Source: an uncultured Methylophilaceae bacterium
Lineage (GTDB): Bacteria; Pseudomonadota; Gammaproteobacteria; Burkholderiales; Methylophilaceae
DNA length: 64,000 bases
Direction of reading: 5' to 3'
NCBI GenBank assembly: GCA_903870165.1
Contig: CAIQBW010000033.1
Location: 124,001-188,000 of the forward strand
Notes under the pieces: model-generated
What the model was told of the DNA's origin: nothing
Database searches by the model: none
What the model saw: the letters and a program-made list of their open reading frames with translations, nothing else
Part shown: one piece after another, positions 46,246 through 57,933 of the stretch
Layout: each line of letters begins with the position of its first letter
How positions within the stretch are numbered: the stretch's first letter is position 1
Translations under genes and position numbers: made by a program

Positions 46246-46590
46246 ATGGCTAACTTCAAGCTGATTTATCAAAAATTTTTAAATCTTGCCAATGCGGTTG
46301 AAGAGCTCTCTGAGTTCCCAACCTTAGATCCAGTTGAACAAAAGATGTTAGCGCTACTTAGCAAATATTGGTCCGACAAACAAAAAATTACTGTAGTTGA
46401 AGCAATGCACATGACCACAGAAATCTCAACATCAACTATTTTTCGTTACCTAAAAAAATTACGTCAAAAGGGCTATATTGAGCTTGTTGTAGACGAAATG
46501 GACAACCGTGTTAAATATGTTTCAGCAACCGCTCAAACAGATAGTTACTTTAATAAAATGGGTAAGCTCATGCTTAAAGCCTCAAGCTAA
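46246..46590 (+). CDS. Winged-helix / MarR-like regulator
   Basis: ISTSTIFRYLKKLRQKGYIELVVDE. Confidence 0.7.
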   Translation: MANFKLIYQKFLNLANAVEELSEFPTLDPVEQKMLALLSKYWSDKQKITVVEAMHMTTEISTSTIFRYLKKLRQKGYIELVVDEMDNRVKYVSATAQTDSYFNKMGKLMLKASS

Positions 46591-46614
46591 AAGCTTTGAG
46601 TTGAACTAGGTCCG

Positions 46615-47193
46615 ATGCATCAATTTTTCAATCACGCCAGAAATTCGGCGCTTTGTATTGCTGGCGTAGCGCTTGGATGGGTGTTGTTTTTTAAACTCAA
46701 TGCTTATGTTTTCTCCTACTTTGAAAAAACAGAGTTCGTAAGTCTCGTTTTTATTCCTGCTGGCCTTCGTTTAGTTTCAGTACTTTTGTTTGATGAGCTG
46801 GGCGTATTAGGCTTATTTTTTGGCTCGCTTATCACTAGCCCAAGTTTTTCAACGAACATTAACGAAGCGATCTTGATTAGTTTGGTATCTGCACTCAACC
46901 CATACCTAGCGGTTCACATTACTAGGCGCTTATTAAAAGTAGATCATCTACTAACGCAACTTAGTGCAAAAGAGCTTGTATTGATGGGACTATTTTCTTC
47001 ACTATTTAACTGCTTGAGTCATCACTTTTATTTCGAATTTGCAAACCTTAGAGCCTCATGGGCGGACTGTGAAAATATGTTTATTGGTGACATATTTGGC
47101 ATCGGGATCATACTCACGCTCTTTGTGATTTGTTTAAAACTTATTAGAAAGTGTTCAGTGCAACCAGTAGAGCAGAAAAGTAACCAAATATAA
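46615..47193 (+). CDS. Integral membrane protein (MASE1-like)
   Basis: Multiple TMs, FIPAGLRLVSVLLF. Confidence 0.55.
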   Translation: MHQFFNHARNSALCIAGVALGWVLFFKLNAYVFSYFEKTEFVSLVFIPAGLRLVSVLLFDELGVLGLFFGSLITSPSFSTNINEAILISLVSALNPYLAVHITRRLLKVDHLLTQLSAKELVLMGLFSSLFNCLSHHFYFEFANLRASWADCENMFIGDIFGIGIILTLFVICLKLIRKCSVQPVEQKSNQI

Positions 47194-47195
47194 CT

Positions 47196-47519
47196 ATGCG
47201 AAAATATAAAGACATTGAAGCAACTGAGCTCCAACCAATACTAGAAACCCAAAAAATATATCTTATTGATGTTCGTAATGACGATGAGATCGCCCGAGGC
47301 GTAATTCCAGGTGCAATCTATCTTACATTGTCATCTATTCCTTCTGTTGACTTATCGCCGCTTGAAAATCAAACTCTGGTTTTTTATTGCCACGCTGGGG
47401 TCCGTTCTGCAGAAGCGGCTGCATTTGTTGCTGACCAAATAGACGCCAACATTTATAACCTTCGCGGTGGTATCTTAGCTTGGGCGAATGCCGGTTTCGA
47501 ACTGACCGATCTTAAATAA
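47196..47519 (+). CDS. Rhodanese-domain protein
   Basis: IDVRNDDE, FYCHAGVRS, LRGGILAW. Confidence 0.9.
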   Translation: MRKYKDIEATELQPILETQKIYLIDVRNDDEIARGVIPGAIYLTLSSIPSVDLSPLENQTLVFYCHAGVRSAEAAAFVADQIDANIYNLRGGILAWANAGFELTDLK

Positions 47520-47526
47520 AACCATC

Positions 47527-47772
47527 ATGATTTTTGACCAAGAACTCAACACGCGCGGTCTTAAGTGCCCGCTCCCAATTTTGCGTTGCAAAAAGGCACT
47601 CTCAGAATTACAGGCGGGCCAAATTCTCAAGGCATTTGCTACTGATCCAGGCGCGGTAAAAGACTTTCAAGCTTTTTGCAAACAAACAGGACACATCATG
47701 CTTTCACTAGAGGAAACAAAAGAAGGAGAGATGCCCGTGTTTGTTTTTCACATACAAAAAAAGGCGGGCTAG
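47527..47772 (+). CDS. TusA/SirA-family sulfurtransferase
   Basis: LNTRGLKCPLPILR, FATDPGA. Confidence 0.9.
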   Translation: MIFDQELNTRGLKCPLPILRCKKALSELQAGQILKAFATDPGAVKDFQAFCKQTGHIMLSLEETKEGEMPVFVFHIQKKAG

Positions 47773-47812
47773 TTCTCACTAGACCGCCTTTCTGCAATTC
47801 ACTTCACGAAAC

Positions 47813-50662
47813 TTATTTAGCTAATTTTGCCAATTGTGCGCTGAGCTTATCTAAGCTCGCTGTAAATTCTGCAACACGAGCTTTTTCTTGCTCAACTACC
47901 GCCACTGGAGCGCGAGCCACAAAACTCTCATTAGTTAACTTTCCATTTGCCTTAGCAATTTCACCTGACAAACGTGCTATCTCTTTACCCAAACGATCTT
48001 TTTCAGCAGCGACATCAATCTCTATTTTAAGCATTAATCTAAAATCACCTGCCAAAGCCACTGGTGCATCTGCTTCAGGCAAATCAGCCACAATTTCAAC
48101 ATCTACAAGCTTAGCCAAGGCTTTTAAGTGCGGCGCATAGGCTAGTAACTTAGCTTCATCCCCCGCCGCAATCAATGGCACTTTAGTCGCAGGAGAAATA
48201 TTCATCTCGCCACGCAAGCTACGACAAGCGTCAACAGACTCTTTTAACAATGCCACCCAGGATTCTGCGTCTTCATCAATCTTTTCAGGCTGAGCTTTAG
48301 GATAGGCTTCCAGCATAATACTCGGACCAGTGCGGCCACTCATTTTGCCGATAGTTTGCCAAATTTCTTCAGTAATGAATGGCATCACGGGGTGAGCCAG
48401 TCGAAGAATGGTTTCCATCACGCGAAGTAACGTACGACGTGTTGCACGTTTTTCAGCATCTGACCCTTGCTGAATTTGTACTTTCGCAAGTTCTAGATAC
48501 CAATCGCAATACTCATCCCAGACAAACTTATAAATGCTTTGTGCGACGTTATCGAAACGGTAATCTGCAAAGCCTTTTTCAATATCAGCTTCCACACGTT
48601 GCAATAAACTCACAATCCAACGATCCGCTTGCGAGAAGCTCAAATAGCCTTCTGGCTGAGTACTACATTGCTCTAAACCACAGTCTTGACCTTCAGTGTT
48701 CATCAACACAAAGCGGGTTGCATTCCATAATTTATTACAGAAGTTACGGTAGCCTTCGCAGCGTTGCATATCAAACTTGATATCACGACCAGGGCTGGCA
48801 AGGCTAGCGAAAGTAAAACGTAATGCATCTGTACCAAAAGCAGAAATACCGTCAGGAAATTCTTTACGCGTTTTCTTTTCAATGCTTTCTGCTTGTTTAG
48901 GATTCATCAAGCCAGTCGTACGTTTCTTTAATAACTCTTCAAGCGAAATGCCATCAATCAAATCAATTGGATCAAGCACGTTTCCTTTTGATTTAGACAT
49001 TTTTTGGCCCTCTGCATCGCGGATTAAGCCATGTACGTAAACATCTTTGAACGGAATTTTTCCTGTGATGTGCTTGGTCATCATCACCATACGCGCCACC
49101 CAGAAGAAAATAATGTCGAATCCGGTCACCAGCACAGACGAAGGCAAGTATTGTTGAAGCGCAATATTGGCCGCGTCTTTCACTTCGTCGCCCGTCCAAT
49201 CTAATGTTGAGAAAGGCCAAAGTGCTGATGAGTACCAGGTATCGAGTACATCATCGTCACGTTTTAGATTGCCTGTGTAACCACCTTTAGCGGCCAAAGC
49301 TTTTGCTTCGGCTTCGTCATGTGCAACATACACTTTGCCATCATCACTGTACCAAGCTGGGATTTGATGTCCCCACCATAATTGGCGAGAAATACACCAG
49401 TCTTGAATATTGTTAAGCCATTGGTTATAAGTATTGACCCAGTTTTCTGGGTAAAACTTAATCTCACCAGAAGCCACAACATCAACCGCTTTTTGCGTGA
49501 TGCTTTTGCCATCTGCAGAGGGCTTACTCATTGCCACAAACCATTGGTCTGTCAGCATCGGCTCAATCACGACACCAGTACGGTCGCCGCGCGGTACTTT
49601 TAGTTTATGTTTATCAACCTTGACTAAATAACCTTGTGCTTCTAAATCAGCAACAATTTGTTTACGTGCAGCAAAGCGCTCTAAGCCTTGATATTTTTTA
49701 GGTGCTGCCTCGTTTACAAAACCTTCTAGGTTCAAAATACCAATCATCGGCAAGCCATGACGTTGACCAACCGCATAGTCGTTAAAGTCATGTGCTGGCG
49801 TGACTTTTACCACACCGGTACCAAATTCTTTATCCACATAATCATCAGCAATAATCGGGATTTCACGGTCGCATAAAGGTAGTTTTACTTGCTGACCAAT
49901 GAGATGCTTATAGCGCTCATCCTCAGGATGGACCATGACAGCGACGTCACCCAACATAGTTTCTGGGCGCGTTGTTGCAACGGTTAGTTGGCCAGAGCCG
50001 TCCGCTAATGGATAATTAATGTGCCACATTGAGCCATCTTCTTCTTCAGAGATGACTTCCAAATCAGAAACAGCTGTACCAAGTTTCGGGTCCCAATTCA
50101 CCAAGCGCTTACCGCGGTAAATCAAGCCTTCGTTATACAAACGCACGAAACTTTCAGTGACTACTTTATTGAGGCCCGCATCCATGGTGAAGCGCTCACG
50201 CGACCAGTCAGGCGACGTGCCTAAACGACGCATTTGCTTAGTGATTGTGCCGCCTGAGTATTCTTTCCACTCCCAAACTTTTTCTAAGAATTTCTCACGG
50301 CCTAAATCATGGCGGCTAACGCCTTGCGCATCTAATTGACGCTCAACAACGATTTGCGTGGCAATCCCTGCATGGTCAGTACCTGGTTGCCAAAGGGTGT
50401 TGTCGCCGCGCATACGATGATAACGCGTTAAGGCATCCATAATGGTTTGGTTAAAACCATGGCCCATGTGCAAAGTGCCAGTCACATTGGGTGGAGGAAG
50501 CAGGATACAGAAATTATCTTGCTTTGTAGTGTCTAATCCCGCGGCGTAATAGCCTTGGCTTTCCCAAAACTCATACCACTTACTTTCAAGGGTTTTTGGG
50601 TCAAAAGATTTTGCAAGTTCGCTGCCTGTCGCCGTATTGTTTTGTTGGGTGTCTGTATTCAT
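47813..50662 (-). CDS. valS: Valyl-tRNA synthetase
   Basis: [28 protein letters not shown]. Confidence 0.97.
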   Translation of the reverse strand: MNTDTQQNNTATGSELAKSFDPKTLESKWYEFWESQGYYAAGLDTTKQDNFCILLPPPNVTGTLHMGHGFNQTIMDALTRYHRMRGDNTLWQPGTDHAGIATQIVVERQLDAQGVSRHDLGREKFLEKVWEWKEYSGGTITKQMRRLGTSPDWSRERFTMDAGLNKVVTESFVRLYNEGLIYRGKRLVNWDPKLGTAVSDLEVISEEEDGSMWHINYPLADGSGQLTVATTRPETMLGDVAVMVHPEDERYKHLIGQQVKLPLCDREIPIIADDYVDKEFGTGVVKVTPAHDFNDYAVGQRHGLPMIGILNLEGFVNEAAPKKYQGLERFAARKQIVADLEAQGYLVKVDKHKLKVPRGDRTGVVIEPMLTDQWFVAMSKPSADGKSITQKAVDVVASGEIKFYPENWVNTYNQWLNNIQDWCISRQLWWGHQIPAWYSDDGKVYVAHDEAEAKALAAKGGYTGNLKRDDDVLDTWYSSALWPFSTLDWTGDEVKDAANIALQQYLPSSVLVTGFDIIFFWVARMVMMTKHITGKIPFKDVYVHGLIRDAEGQKMSKSKGNVLDPIDLIDGISLEELLKKRTTGLMNPKQAESIEKKTRKEFPDGISAFGTDALRFTFASLASPGRDIKFDMQRCEGYRNFCNKLWNATRFVLMNTEGQDCGLEQCSTQPEGYLSFSQADRWIVSLLQRVEADIEKGFADYRFDNVAQSIYKFVWDEYCDWYLELAKVQIQQGSDAEKRATRRTLLRVMETILRLAHPVMPFITEEIWQTIGKMSGRTGPSIMLEAYPKAQPEKIDEDAESWVALLKESVDACRSLRGEMNISPATKVPLIAAGDEAKLLAYAPHLKALAKLVDVEIVADLPEADAPVALAGDFRLMLKIEIDVAAEKDRLGKEIARLSGEIAKANGKLTNESFVARAPVAVVEQEKARVAEFTASLDKLSAQLAKLAK

Positions 50663-50736
50663 GCTGCAATTTTAACATAAGGCCTTGTATCAGCCATATC
50701 CGCTTTAGGGCGCCACTCAAAAATTAGGATGTTTGG

Positions 50737-51486
50737 TTAGTGCGTGCCGCAGACTGGGCACTTTTGATCTTGACTAAGTTTAATCGTGCGCCACTCCATC
50801 GCGAGCGCATCCAGTAGCAGCAATCGCCCCTCTAGGCTCGTACCGATATTTATTAATAATTTCATCGCTTCAGCAGCTTGCGCTGTGCCTATCATGCCGA
50901 CAAGCGGTGCGAAGACGCCATTCTCTGAGCAGCGCATCTCCGCATCGGTACCATCGTCTGGGAACAGGCAGTGGTAACAGGGGCTCGTCTGATGCCTAAA
51001 ATCAAATACGGTGACCTGGCCCTCAAAACCAATCGCCGCGCCTGAGACCAGCGGCTTTTTATGTTCATGACATAGTCTATTAAGGGCATAGCGCGTCGCA
51101 AAGTTATCTGAACAATCTAGCACCACGTCCGCACCTAGAATCAAGGCCGACATGCTTGCCTCGGTTGATTTTTCTTGTACCGTATTGACGACCACTTCAG
51201 GGTTGATCGCCTTAATGGTCTGCTGAGCGGAAGCAGCTTTATTCATGCCCACTGAGGACGTGGTATGGATGATTTGACGCTGCAGATTAGTTAAATCCAC
51301 CTCATCAAAGTCACAAATGGTTAAAGTGCCAACACCGCCCGCGGCCATGTATAAAGCTGCTGGCGAGCCTAGTCCGCCAGCACCAACGATCAGCGCATCG
51401 CTTTTAGTTAGGGCCTCTTGTCCTTCATAAGCGATAGAAGGGAGCAGGATGTGGCGGCTATAGCGGAGGAGCTGATTGTCGTTCAT
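50737..51486 (-). CDS. moeB: MoeB/ThiF-family adenylyltransferase
   Basis: GAGGLGSPAALYMAAGGVGTL, CYHCLFP, CPVCGTH. Confidence 0.9.
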   Translation of the reverse strand: MNDNQLLRYSRHILLPSIAYEGQEALTKSDALIVGAGGLGSPAALYMAAGGVGTLTICDFDEVDLTNLQRQIIHTTSSVGMNKAASAQQTIKAINPEVVVNTVQEKSTEASMSALILGADVVLDCSDNFATRYALNRLCHEHKKPLVSGAAIGFEGQVTVFDFRHQTSPCYHCLFPDDGTDAEMRCSENGVFAPLVGMIGTAQAAEAMKLLINIGTSLEGRLLLLDALAMEWRTIKLSQDQKCPVCGTH

Positions 51487-51542
51487 GTGCTGAATTTTAC
51501 CAGCAAGCGTTAACCATACTAAGCACTAATCTTTGACGTTAT

Positions 51543-51720
51543 AAAAATATCGCTGAGAGCCAAGCCAGGCATGGCTTAGAGCAAGATTGGGTTTGTTTTG
51601 TAGAATCGGCATATTTTTAGATCTACCGAACTCAAAAATATCGCTGTAAGCCAATAGTAGTCTTTGATTCCAAAGGTTTGGCTTTGTTTTGTAAAAACGG
51701 TTATTTTTTACTATCTGAAT
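51543..51720. repeat. Imperfect ~91-bp tandem duplication
   Basis: AAAAATATCGCTG..AGCCAA recurs at 51634, with GATT..GTTTG..TTTTGTA.AA.CGG in both. Confidence 0.5.
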
Positions 51721-51976
51721 CTGCAATATATTCAAATAAGTCCTGTATCCCACAATCCAAAAAAGCACAAAGCTTATCTATAGTGTCCATATCCACTCGA
51801 GTAGCTGTCTCTTCATAAAGCAACGTAATTGCATTCCGATGAACACCTATAGCTCTAGCCACATCAGCTATTCTTAATTTTTTCTCGCCCATGATGCGAG
51901 ACAAATGACATTTAATCAAAAAGACTCCTTTTTCATCCTGGATGAAAAAAAGTATTGCTGAGTGCAATATTTTCAT
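51701..51976 (-). CDS. Cro/CI-type HTH regulator (start uncertain)
   Basis: LRIADVARAIGVHRNAITLLYEETATRVDMDTIDKLCAFLDC. Confidence 0.8.
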   Translation of the reverse strand: MKILHSAILFFIQDEKGVFLIKCHLSRIMGEKKLRIADVARAIGVHRNAITLLYEETATRVDMDTIDKLCAFLDCGIQDLFEYIADSDSKK

Positions 51977-52061
51977 CTAGAATTGCATTTAGAATGAGAT
52001 TTGTTTATGCAAAGTAACAATTATTCATTCTACATTAATTCTAATAACCAAGGAGAACGAG

Positions 52062-52355
52062 ATGGGAAAGAATCGTGCAAGAAACTATGAGTGGGCAACG
52101 GTGGAGTATGAACAGGGTTCGTATGATGTATGTGTCTGCATGGTGTTTGAACAGGTGGATGAGATAAGACCGGTAGATAGTGAGATCAATATTATTGAGC
52201 TCATGGATAGAAAGAGTATTGAGTGGATGTATGAGAAAGCGATGGAAGAGATTCATGCGAATTTAAATGCACCCCACTTCAAGGATATGTCTCAGATTGA
52301 GTACTTGATTGATGAGGGAATTGAAGGTCCTGTTCTAGATGAGAAGGCAGCTTGA
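52062..52355 (+). CDS. Phage-type small protein, unknown
   Basis: Divergent from HTH gene, upstream of SSAP gene. Confidence 0.5.
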   Translation: MGKNRARNYEWATVEYEQGSYDVCVCMVFEQVDEIRPVDSEINIIELMDRKSIEWMYEKAMEEIHANLNAPHFKDMSQIEYLIDEGIEGPVLDEKAA

Positions 52356-52371
52356 GGCGGAGGGATTGAAT

Positions 52372-53049
52372 ATGCATTACACAGAGCTGAGGAAGATTAA
52401 CGTCAATGACTATATCGAGCGTAAGAACGGCTTAGCGTATCTGTCATGGTCTTGGGCGGTGGATCAGTTATTACAGTTAGATGAGAGTGCTTCTTGGGAG
52501 TATGCAGAGCCTAAAGTGTTTGGAGAGACCATGATGGTGTTCTGTACGGTGCATGCGTTTGGTAAATCTAGAACAGCGCAATTACCTGTGATGGACTTTA
52601 GAAATAAAGCGATAAATAACCCAGATGCGTTCTCAGTCAATACAGCCATGCAAAGATGCTTAGCGAAAGCGATATCACTGCATGGACTTGGGATGTATAT
52701 CTATGCAGGAGAAGATCTGCCCATGGTGGAGATGAAAGAAAGTGAAGCAAAGGAAAAGAGCGAAGTAATAAAGAAAGATAAAGCAGCAAACGAAGATCAA
52801 ATAAAAGCAATCGTCAAAGCCCCTAAAGAATCGATCACACCAACGGCAGGCGCACTTGAAGCATTCAACACGGATGAAAAAGACTTGCTAAATAGAATCG
52901 CAGAGGAAGTCACAGAGCTTGTACAACTCGAAGAATTAAGGCTCGCGCATGAGCGCTGCGAACAGCTCTCGAACGATGAGAAAGTCGCGCTATGGAGCTT
53001 GCTTGATAGCAGGACGAGAAGTGCACTTAAGAAATACAAGAGGGTTTAA
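52372..53049 (+). CDS. DUF1071/Sak-like phage single-strand annealing protein
   Basis: LAYLSWSWAVDQLL, VNTAMQRCLAKAISLHGLGMYIYAGEDLP. Confidence 0.75.
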   Translation: MHYTELRKINVNDYIERKNGLAYLSWSWAVDQLLQLDESASWEYAEPKVFGETMMVFCTVHAFGKSRTAQLPVMDFRNKAINNPDAFSVNTAMQRCLAKAISLHGLGMYIYAGEDLPMVEMKESEAKEKSEVIKKDKAANEDQIKAIVKAPKESITPTAGALEAFNTDEKDLLNRIAEEVTELVQLEELRLAHERCEQLSNDEKVALWSLLDSRTRSALKKYKRV

Positions 53050-53252
53050 TGCCCAGCTTTTTCTTCTGCAAGCGCCTTCAACATGTCGGCGATCTCCCAC
53101 TCGCAGCCACCGCAGCCCGAGAGCGCACCCGTCCGCCGAGAGATGGCCTCGGCATCTAGGCCCTGCTCCAATAGAGAGCGGACCTTTGCACGCGTGGTGC
53201 CACTGCACATGCAAACCACCTCGTCCTCATCGTTAATTTTTTCTGCACACAT
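53046..53252 (-). CDS. BFD-like [2Fe-2S] protein
   Basis: VVCMCSGTTRAKV, SGCGGCEWEIADML. Confidence 0.75.
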   Translation of the reverse strand: MCAEKINDEDEVVCMCSGTTRAKVRSLLEQGLDAEAISRRTGALSGCGGCEWEIADMLKALAEEKAGH

Positions 53253-53399
53253 GCGGTTGAATTCTATATGCAAAACACTTGCCAATCCAATAGCATTTCT
53301 TAATTATTAGCTACATTCTTTAGATGGTTGGCTAGCCGAAAGTCGCGCCTATAAACACCAAGATATGCGCGATTAACTTCCTGAAATAATTTGAAAAGT

Positions 53400-53476
53400 T
53401 GGGGTGGCTGATGGGGCTCGAACCCACGACAACTGGAATCACAATCCAGGGCTCTACCAACTGAGCTACAGCCACC
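53400..53476 (-). tRNA. tRNA-His(GTG)
   Basis: Cloverleaf read on minus strand, anticodon loop TTGTGAT. Confidence 0.95.
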
Positions 53477-53494
53477 ATAAAGCTGGATTTGTAT

Positions 53495-53570
53495 GGCCTG
53501 CCCGACAGGAATCGAACCTGTAACCCCCAGCTTAGAAGGCTGGTGCTCTATCCGGTTGAGCTACGGGCAG
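53495..53570 (-). tRNA. tRNA-Arg(TCT)
   Basis: Cloverleaf on minus strand, anticodon TCT. Confidence 0.95.
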
Positions 53571-53610
53571 ATTGTCGGACAATCTTAATACAAATTATTG
53601 GGACAAAAAC

Positions 53611-53687
53611 TGGTCGGGGTGGAGAGATTTGAACTCCCGACATCCTGCTCCCAAAGCAGGCGCGCTACCAGGCTACGCTACACCCCG
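53611..53687 (-). tRNA. tRNA-Pro(TGG)
   Basis: Cloverleaf on minus strand, anticodon TGG. Confidence 0.95.
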
Positions 53688-53790
53688 AGGGGCGAGATTA
53701 TCTCGCATATTATTCTAAAGGTCAATTCTAAAATTGACGAATAGCCTGTTAAAATAGTATTTTTTTAGATATCCACAAAATATATATCAT

Positions 53791-54645
53791 ATGTCGGCTC
53801 AAATCATTAGCGGTAAAGCAATTGCTGAGGACATGCTTAACAGCATTAAATCGCGCATCGATCAACTTGTGAGTGCTGGCAAGCGCGCACCATCTCTCGC
53901 GGTCATCTTAGTTGGTGCTGATCCAGCATCTAGAATTTATGTGCGCAACAAACGATTGGCGTGTGAAAAAGTTGGCATTCATTCGATTGCTTACGACCTA
54001 AGCCCTGACATTAAAGAAGCTGAGCTATTTGCACTTATTCAAAAGCTTAATGATGATGATTCAATTGACGGCATTCTTGTGCAGTCTCCTTTGCCATCAC
54101 ATATTGATGAAAAATTGATTATTGAACATATCAGTGCCAGCAAAGATGTGGATGGTTTCCACCCATACAATATCGGTCGCTTAGCAGTCCGTCAGCCAAC
54201 ACTTCGCTCATGCACACCATTTGGTGTCATTAAAATGCTCAACAGCGCCAACATCCCTCTTAAAGGTCTAGATGCAGTCGTGGTAGGCGTATCTAATCAT
54301 GTTGGCCGCCCAATGGCATTAGAACTCCTACTAGCAGGTTGTACGGTGACTTGTTGCCATCGTCATACCAAAGACTTACAAGGCAATATTGCTCGCGCTG
54401 ATTTGGTGGTCGCTGCGGCAGGAAAAGCAGGCCTCATTAAGGGTGAATGGATTAAGCCTGGCGCGATTGTTATAGATATAGGTATTAATCGTTTAGATAA
54501 CGGTACAATTTGTGGTGATGTCGATTTTGAGGCGGCCAAAGAACGTGCCGGCTGGATCACGCCTGTACCAGGCGGTGTTGGACCAATGACTGTCGCAACG
54601 TTGATGGAAAATACTTTATTAGCCATGGAGTTACGTGGCGCATAA
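53791..54645 (+). CDS. folD: Methylenetetrahydrofolate dehydrogenase/cyclohydrolase
   Basis: [41 protein letters not shown]. Confidence 0.97.
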   Translation: MSAQIISGKAIAEDMLNSIKSRIDQLVSAGKRAPSLAVILVGADPASRIYVRNKRLACEKVGIHSIAYDLSPDIKEAELFALIQKLNDDDSIDGILVQSPLPSHIDEKLIIEHISASKDVDGFHPYNIGRLAVRQPTLRSCTPFGVIKMLNSANIPLKGLDAVVVGVSNHVGRPMALELLLAGCTVTCCHRHTKDLQGNIARADLVVAAAGKAGLIKGEWIKPGAIVIDIGINRLDNGTICGDVDFEAAKERAGWITPVPGGVGPMTVATLMENTLLAMELRGA

Positions 54646-54767
54646 ATAACATTAATGATTGATTTAACATCTTTGCATACATGATGCAATGCGTGTACAC
54701 TTTGCACCGCCTTAATTTTATGTTAATGGCAATTAAGTCAACCATCATTTAAATCTTCAAGGTATAC

Positions 54768-55187
54768 ATGGCTGAAATCACAAAACAATTTGTTCCTTAT
54801 GTAGCAACAGCTGATGAGGAATACATGAATGATAAGCAACTTGCTCATTTCACGACTATTCTGAATGACTGGAAAAATGAGTTAAGTCAAGATATCGACC
54901 GCACCGTCCACACTATGCAAGACGAAGTGACGATGTTTGCTGATCCCAATGATCGCGCAAGCCAAGAGTCAGACATGACTTTAGAACTTCGCAACCGTGA
55001 CCGCGAACGCAAACTGATTAAAAAAATCGAAAGCACCTTGAGAAAAATTCAAGAGCATGAGTATGGCTATTGCAACGGCTGCGGCATTGAGATTGGTCTG
55101 AAACGTCTCGAAGCTCGCCCTACCGCGACACTCTGTATCGACTGCAAAACGCTAGATGAAATGCGTGAAAAACAAGTCGCCAAATAA
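54768..55187 (+). CDS. dksA: DksA-family RNA polymerase-binding factor
   Basis: [43 protein letters not shown]. Confidence 0.95.
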   Translation: MAEITKQFVPYVATADEEYMNDKQLAHFTTILNDWKNELSQDIDRTVHTMQDEVTMFADPNDRASQESDMTLELRNRDRERKLIKKIESTLRKIQEHEYGYCNGCGIEIGLKRLEARPTATLCIDCKTLDEMREKQVAK

Positions 55188-55258
55188 TCAGTGTCGTTAA
55201 GTAAAAACAAAAAGGCCCGAGCAATCGGGCCTTTTTTTATTAACTACCGTACGACGAA

Positions 55259-57379
55259 TTACTCGGCAGCTGGTGCTTCTGTCGTTGCAGGTGGATCAAT
55301 CAAAGCCTTCATGCTCAAACGCACACGACCTTTCTCGTCCGCTTCAACCACTTTCACTTTTACAATTTGACCTTCTTTTAAGAAGTCACCCACAGCATTC
55401 ACACGTTCGTGTGCGATTTGTGAGATATGCAATAAGCCATCTTTACCTGGTAACAATGAAACAATTGCACCAAAGTCTAATAACTTAATGACTGGACCTT
55501 CATATACTTGGCCAATTTCAACTTCCGCAGTAATCGCTTCGATGCGTTTTTTAGCTTCTTCGCCGGCTTCAGCACTTACGCAACCAATTTTGATGGTGCC
55601 GTCATCTTCAATATCGATCGTTGCGCCAGTTTCTTCAGTCAACGCACGAATCACAGCGCCGCCTTTACCAATCACATCACGAATCTTCTCTGGATTGATC
55701 TTCATTGTGATGATACGTGGTGCAAATGCTGACAACTCAGTACGTGAAGTATCCATAGATGACTTCATGATGCCCAAGATGTGCATACGGCCTTCTTTTG
55801 CTTGTGACAATGCCACTTGCATAATTTCAGCCGTAATACCTGTGATCTTGATGTCCATTTGAAGTGCAGTAATACCATCTTCCGTACCGGCTACTTTAAA
55901 GTCCATATCGCCCAAGTGATCTTCATCACCCAAGATGTCGGTTAGCACAGCAACGCGGTTGCCTTCTTTAATTAAACCCATTGCGATACCAGCAACGTGT
56001 GATTTCACTGGCACGCCAGCATCCATCAACGCCAAGCAACCGCCACAGACTGAAGCCATTGAGCTTGAGCCGTTAGATTCTGTAATTTCAGAAACGATAC
56101 GGATGGTGTAACCGAAGTCCTCTTGTGAAGGTAATGCAGCAATCAAAGCACGTTTAGCTAAACGGCCATGACCAATTTCACGACGTTTTGGTGTACCAAC
56201 GCGACCGGTTTCACCAGTAGCGTATGGAGGCATGTTGTAATGCAACATGAAACGGTCGTTGTAAGCACCTTCAAGCGCATCAATTGTTTGCTCATCGCGA
56301 CCTGTGCCCAATGTTGCTACAACCAACGCTTGTGTCTCACCACGCGTAAATAATGCTGAGCCATGGGTACGTGGCAATACACCTGTACGGATTGTAATAG
56401 GACGCACTGTGCGTGTATCACGGCCATCAATACGTGGCTCACCATTCAAGATTTGGCTACGAACAACTTTCGCTTCTAAATCAAAGAATGCTGATTTAAT
56501 TTCGTTTGCTTCTTGAGTAGAGGTCTCTTCAGTAATTAATTCTGAGATCACGCGATTTTTGATTTCATCTAGCTTGGTTGAGCGCGCGCCTTTTGATTTG
56601 ATTTGGTAAGCTGCATTAATATCAGCATTCGCCAATGCAGTAACTTTTTCAATCACAGCTGTGTTTGGCTCTGGTGGTGTCCAGTCCCAAGCTTCCTTAC
56701 CAACTTCTGCTGACAATTCGTTGATCATGTTGATCACCGCTTGCATTTGCTCGTGGCCGTAGACAACCGCACCCAACATCACATCTTCTGGCAATTCTTT
56801 CGCTTCTGACTCAACCATCATCACCGCGCTTGCTGTAGCAGCAACAACTAAATCTAACTCAGTGTCTTTCATTTGTGTTGCTGATGGATTGATGATGTAT
56901 TCACCATCAATGTAACCAACACGTGCCGCACCTAATGGGCCGTAGAACGGAATACCTGAAATTGCCATCGCTGCTGATGCACCGATAATGGCAGGAATAT
57001 CTGGATCAATTTCGCTGTCTGATGACATAACAGTCGCAACAACTTGTACTTCATTGTAAAACGCTTCTGGGAATAAAGGACGTAGTGGACGATCGATTAA
57101 ACGTGATGTCAGTGTTTCTTTCTCTGAAGGACGGCCTTCACGCTTAAAGAAACCGCCTGGGATTTTACCTGCAGCGTATGTACGTTCTTGGTAGTCAACA
57201 GTCAAAGGGAAGAAGTCTTGACCCGCTTTAACTTCAGTTTTACCGACAACAGTCACCAAAACCGCTGTGTCGCCATAAGTTACCATCACAGCGCCGTCTG
57301 CTTGGCGTGCAATTTCACCTGTTTCGATGGTGAGCTCATGCGCACCGTATTGAATACTCTTTTTTACTTTATTAAACAT
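55259..57379 (-). CDS. pnp: Polynucleotide phosphorylase
   Basis: Full-length PNPase with C-terminal KH and S1. Confidence 0.97.
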   Translation of the reverse strand: MFNKVKKSIQYGAHELTIETGEIARQADGAVMVTYGDTAVLVTVVGKTEVKAGQDFFPLTVDYQERTYAAGKIPGGFFKREGRPSEKETLTSRLIDRPLRPLFPEAFYNEVQVVATVMSSDSEIDPDIPAIIGASAAMAISGIPFYGPLGAARVGYIDGEYIINPSATQMKDTELDLVVAATASAVMMVESEAKELPEDVMLGAVVYGHEQMQAVINMINELSAEVGKEAWDWTPPEPNTAVIEKVTALANADINAAYQIKSKGARSTKLDEIKNRVISELITEETSTQEANEIKSAFFDLEAKVVRSQILNGEPRIDGRDTRTVRPITIRTGVLPRTHGSALFTRGETQALVVATLGTGRDEQTIDALEGAYNDRFMLHYNMPPYATGETGRVGTPKRREIGHGRLAKRALIAALPSQEDFGYTIRIVSEITESNGSSSMASVCGGCLALMDAGVPVKSHVAGIAMGLIKEGNRVAVLTDILGDEDHLGDMDFKVAGTEDGITALQMDIKITGITAEIMQVALSQAKEGRMHILGIMKSSMDTSRTELSAFAPRIITMKINPEKIRDVIGKGGAVIRALTEETGATIDIEDDGTIKIGCVSAEAGEEAKKRIEAITAEVEIGQVYEGPVIKLLDFGAIVSLLPGKDGLLHISQIAHERVNAVGDFLKEGQIVKVKVVEADEKGRVRLSMKALIDPPATTEAPAAE

Positions 57380-57551
57380 TTGTCTTCCTTTTTCACATTA
57401 ATGTTCATTATTTACAACCCTAATAATGAACAACGATAGATGGCATGACGCCACTTTGGTACAACAAAAAAGCCAAAAGCACTACGCTGATACGTAATGC
57501 TTCTGGCTTTTTATTCAACTGCAAAAATCGTATATCGCTTTTTGCAAAAAC

Positions 57552-57821
57552 TTATTTACGAATACCTAAGCGTTCAATCAAAACTTGATAACGGCTTAGA
57601 TCTTTGCCTTTTAAATAGTCTAACAAACGACGGCGTTGGCTAACCAAAGCTAGCAAACCACGACGTGAGTGATTGTCTTTTTTGTTAGATTTAAAGTGTT
57701 CTGTTAGGTAAGTGATACGTGCAGTTAACAATGCAACTTGCACTTCTGGACTACCTGTATCAGCTGGAGCGCGTTGAAAGTCTGCGACGATCTTAGCGGT
57801 ATCTTGCGTGGTCATTGCCAT
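57552..57821 (-). CDS. rpsO: 30S ribosomal protein S15
   Basis: [37 protein letters not shown]. Confidence 0.98.
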   Translation of the reverse strand: MAMTTQDTAKIVADFQRAPADTGSPEVQVALLTARITYLTEHFKSNKKDNHSRRGLLALVSQRRRLLDYLKGKDLSRYQVLIERLGIRK

Positions 57822-57933
57822 CTTTATATTTCCTTTTAGTTAGCGTCAATGCAAAAGCAGGGAATCCGCGAATGCATTCATTTACGACTCGGACGCGCAT
57901 TTTATCCGTAAGCTAGTGATTTATCAAGCAGAA

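Noticed and set aside
51526-51768. 80-aa ORF MLFWIVGYRTYL...
   Set aside because: Lies across the imperfect tandem repeat; no coding signature.
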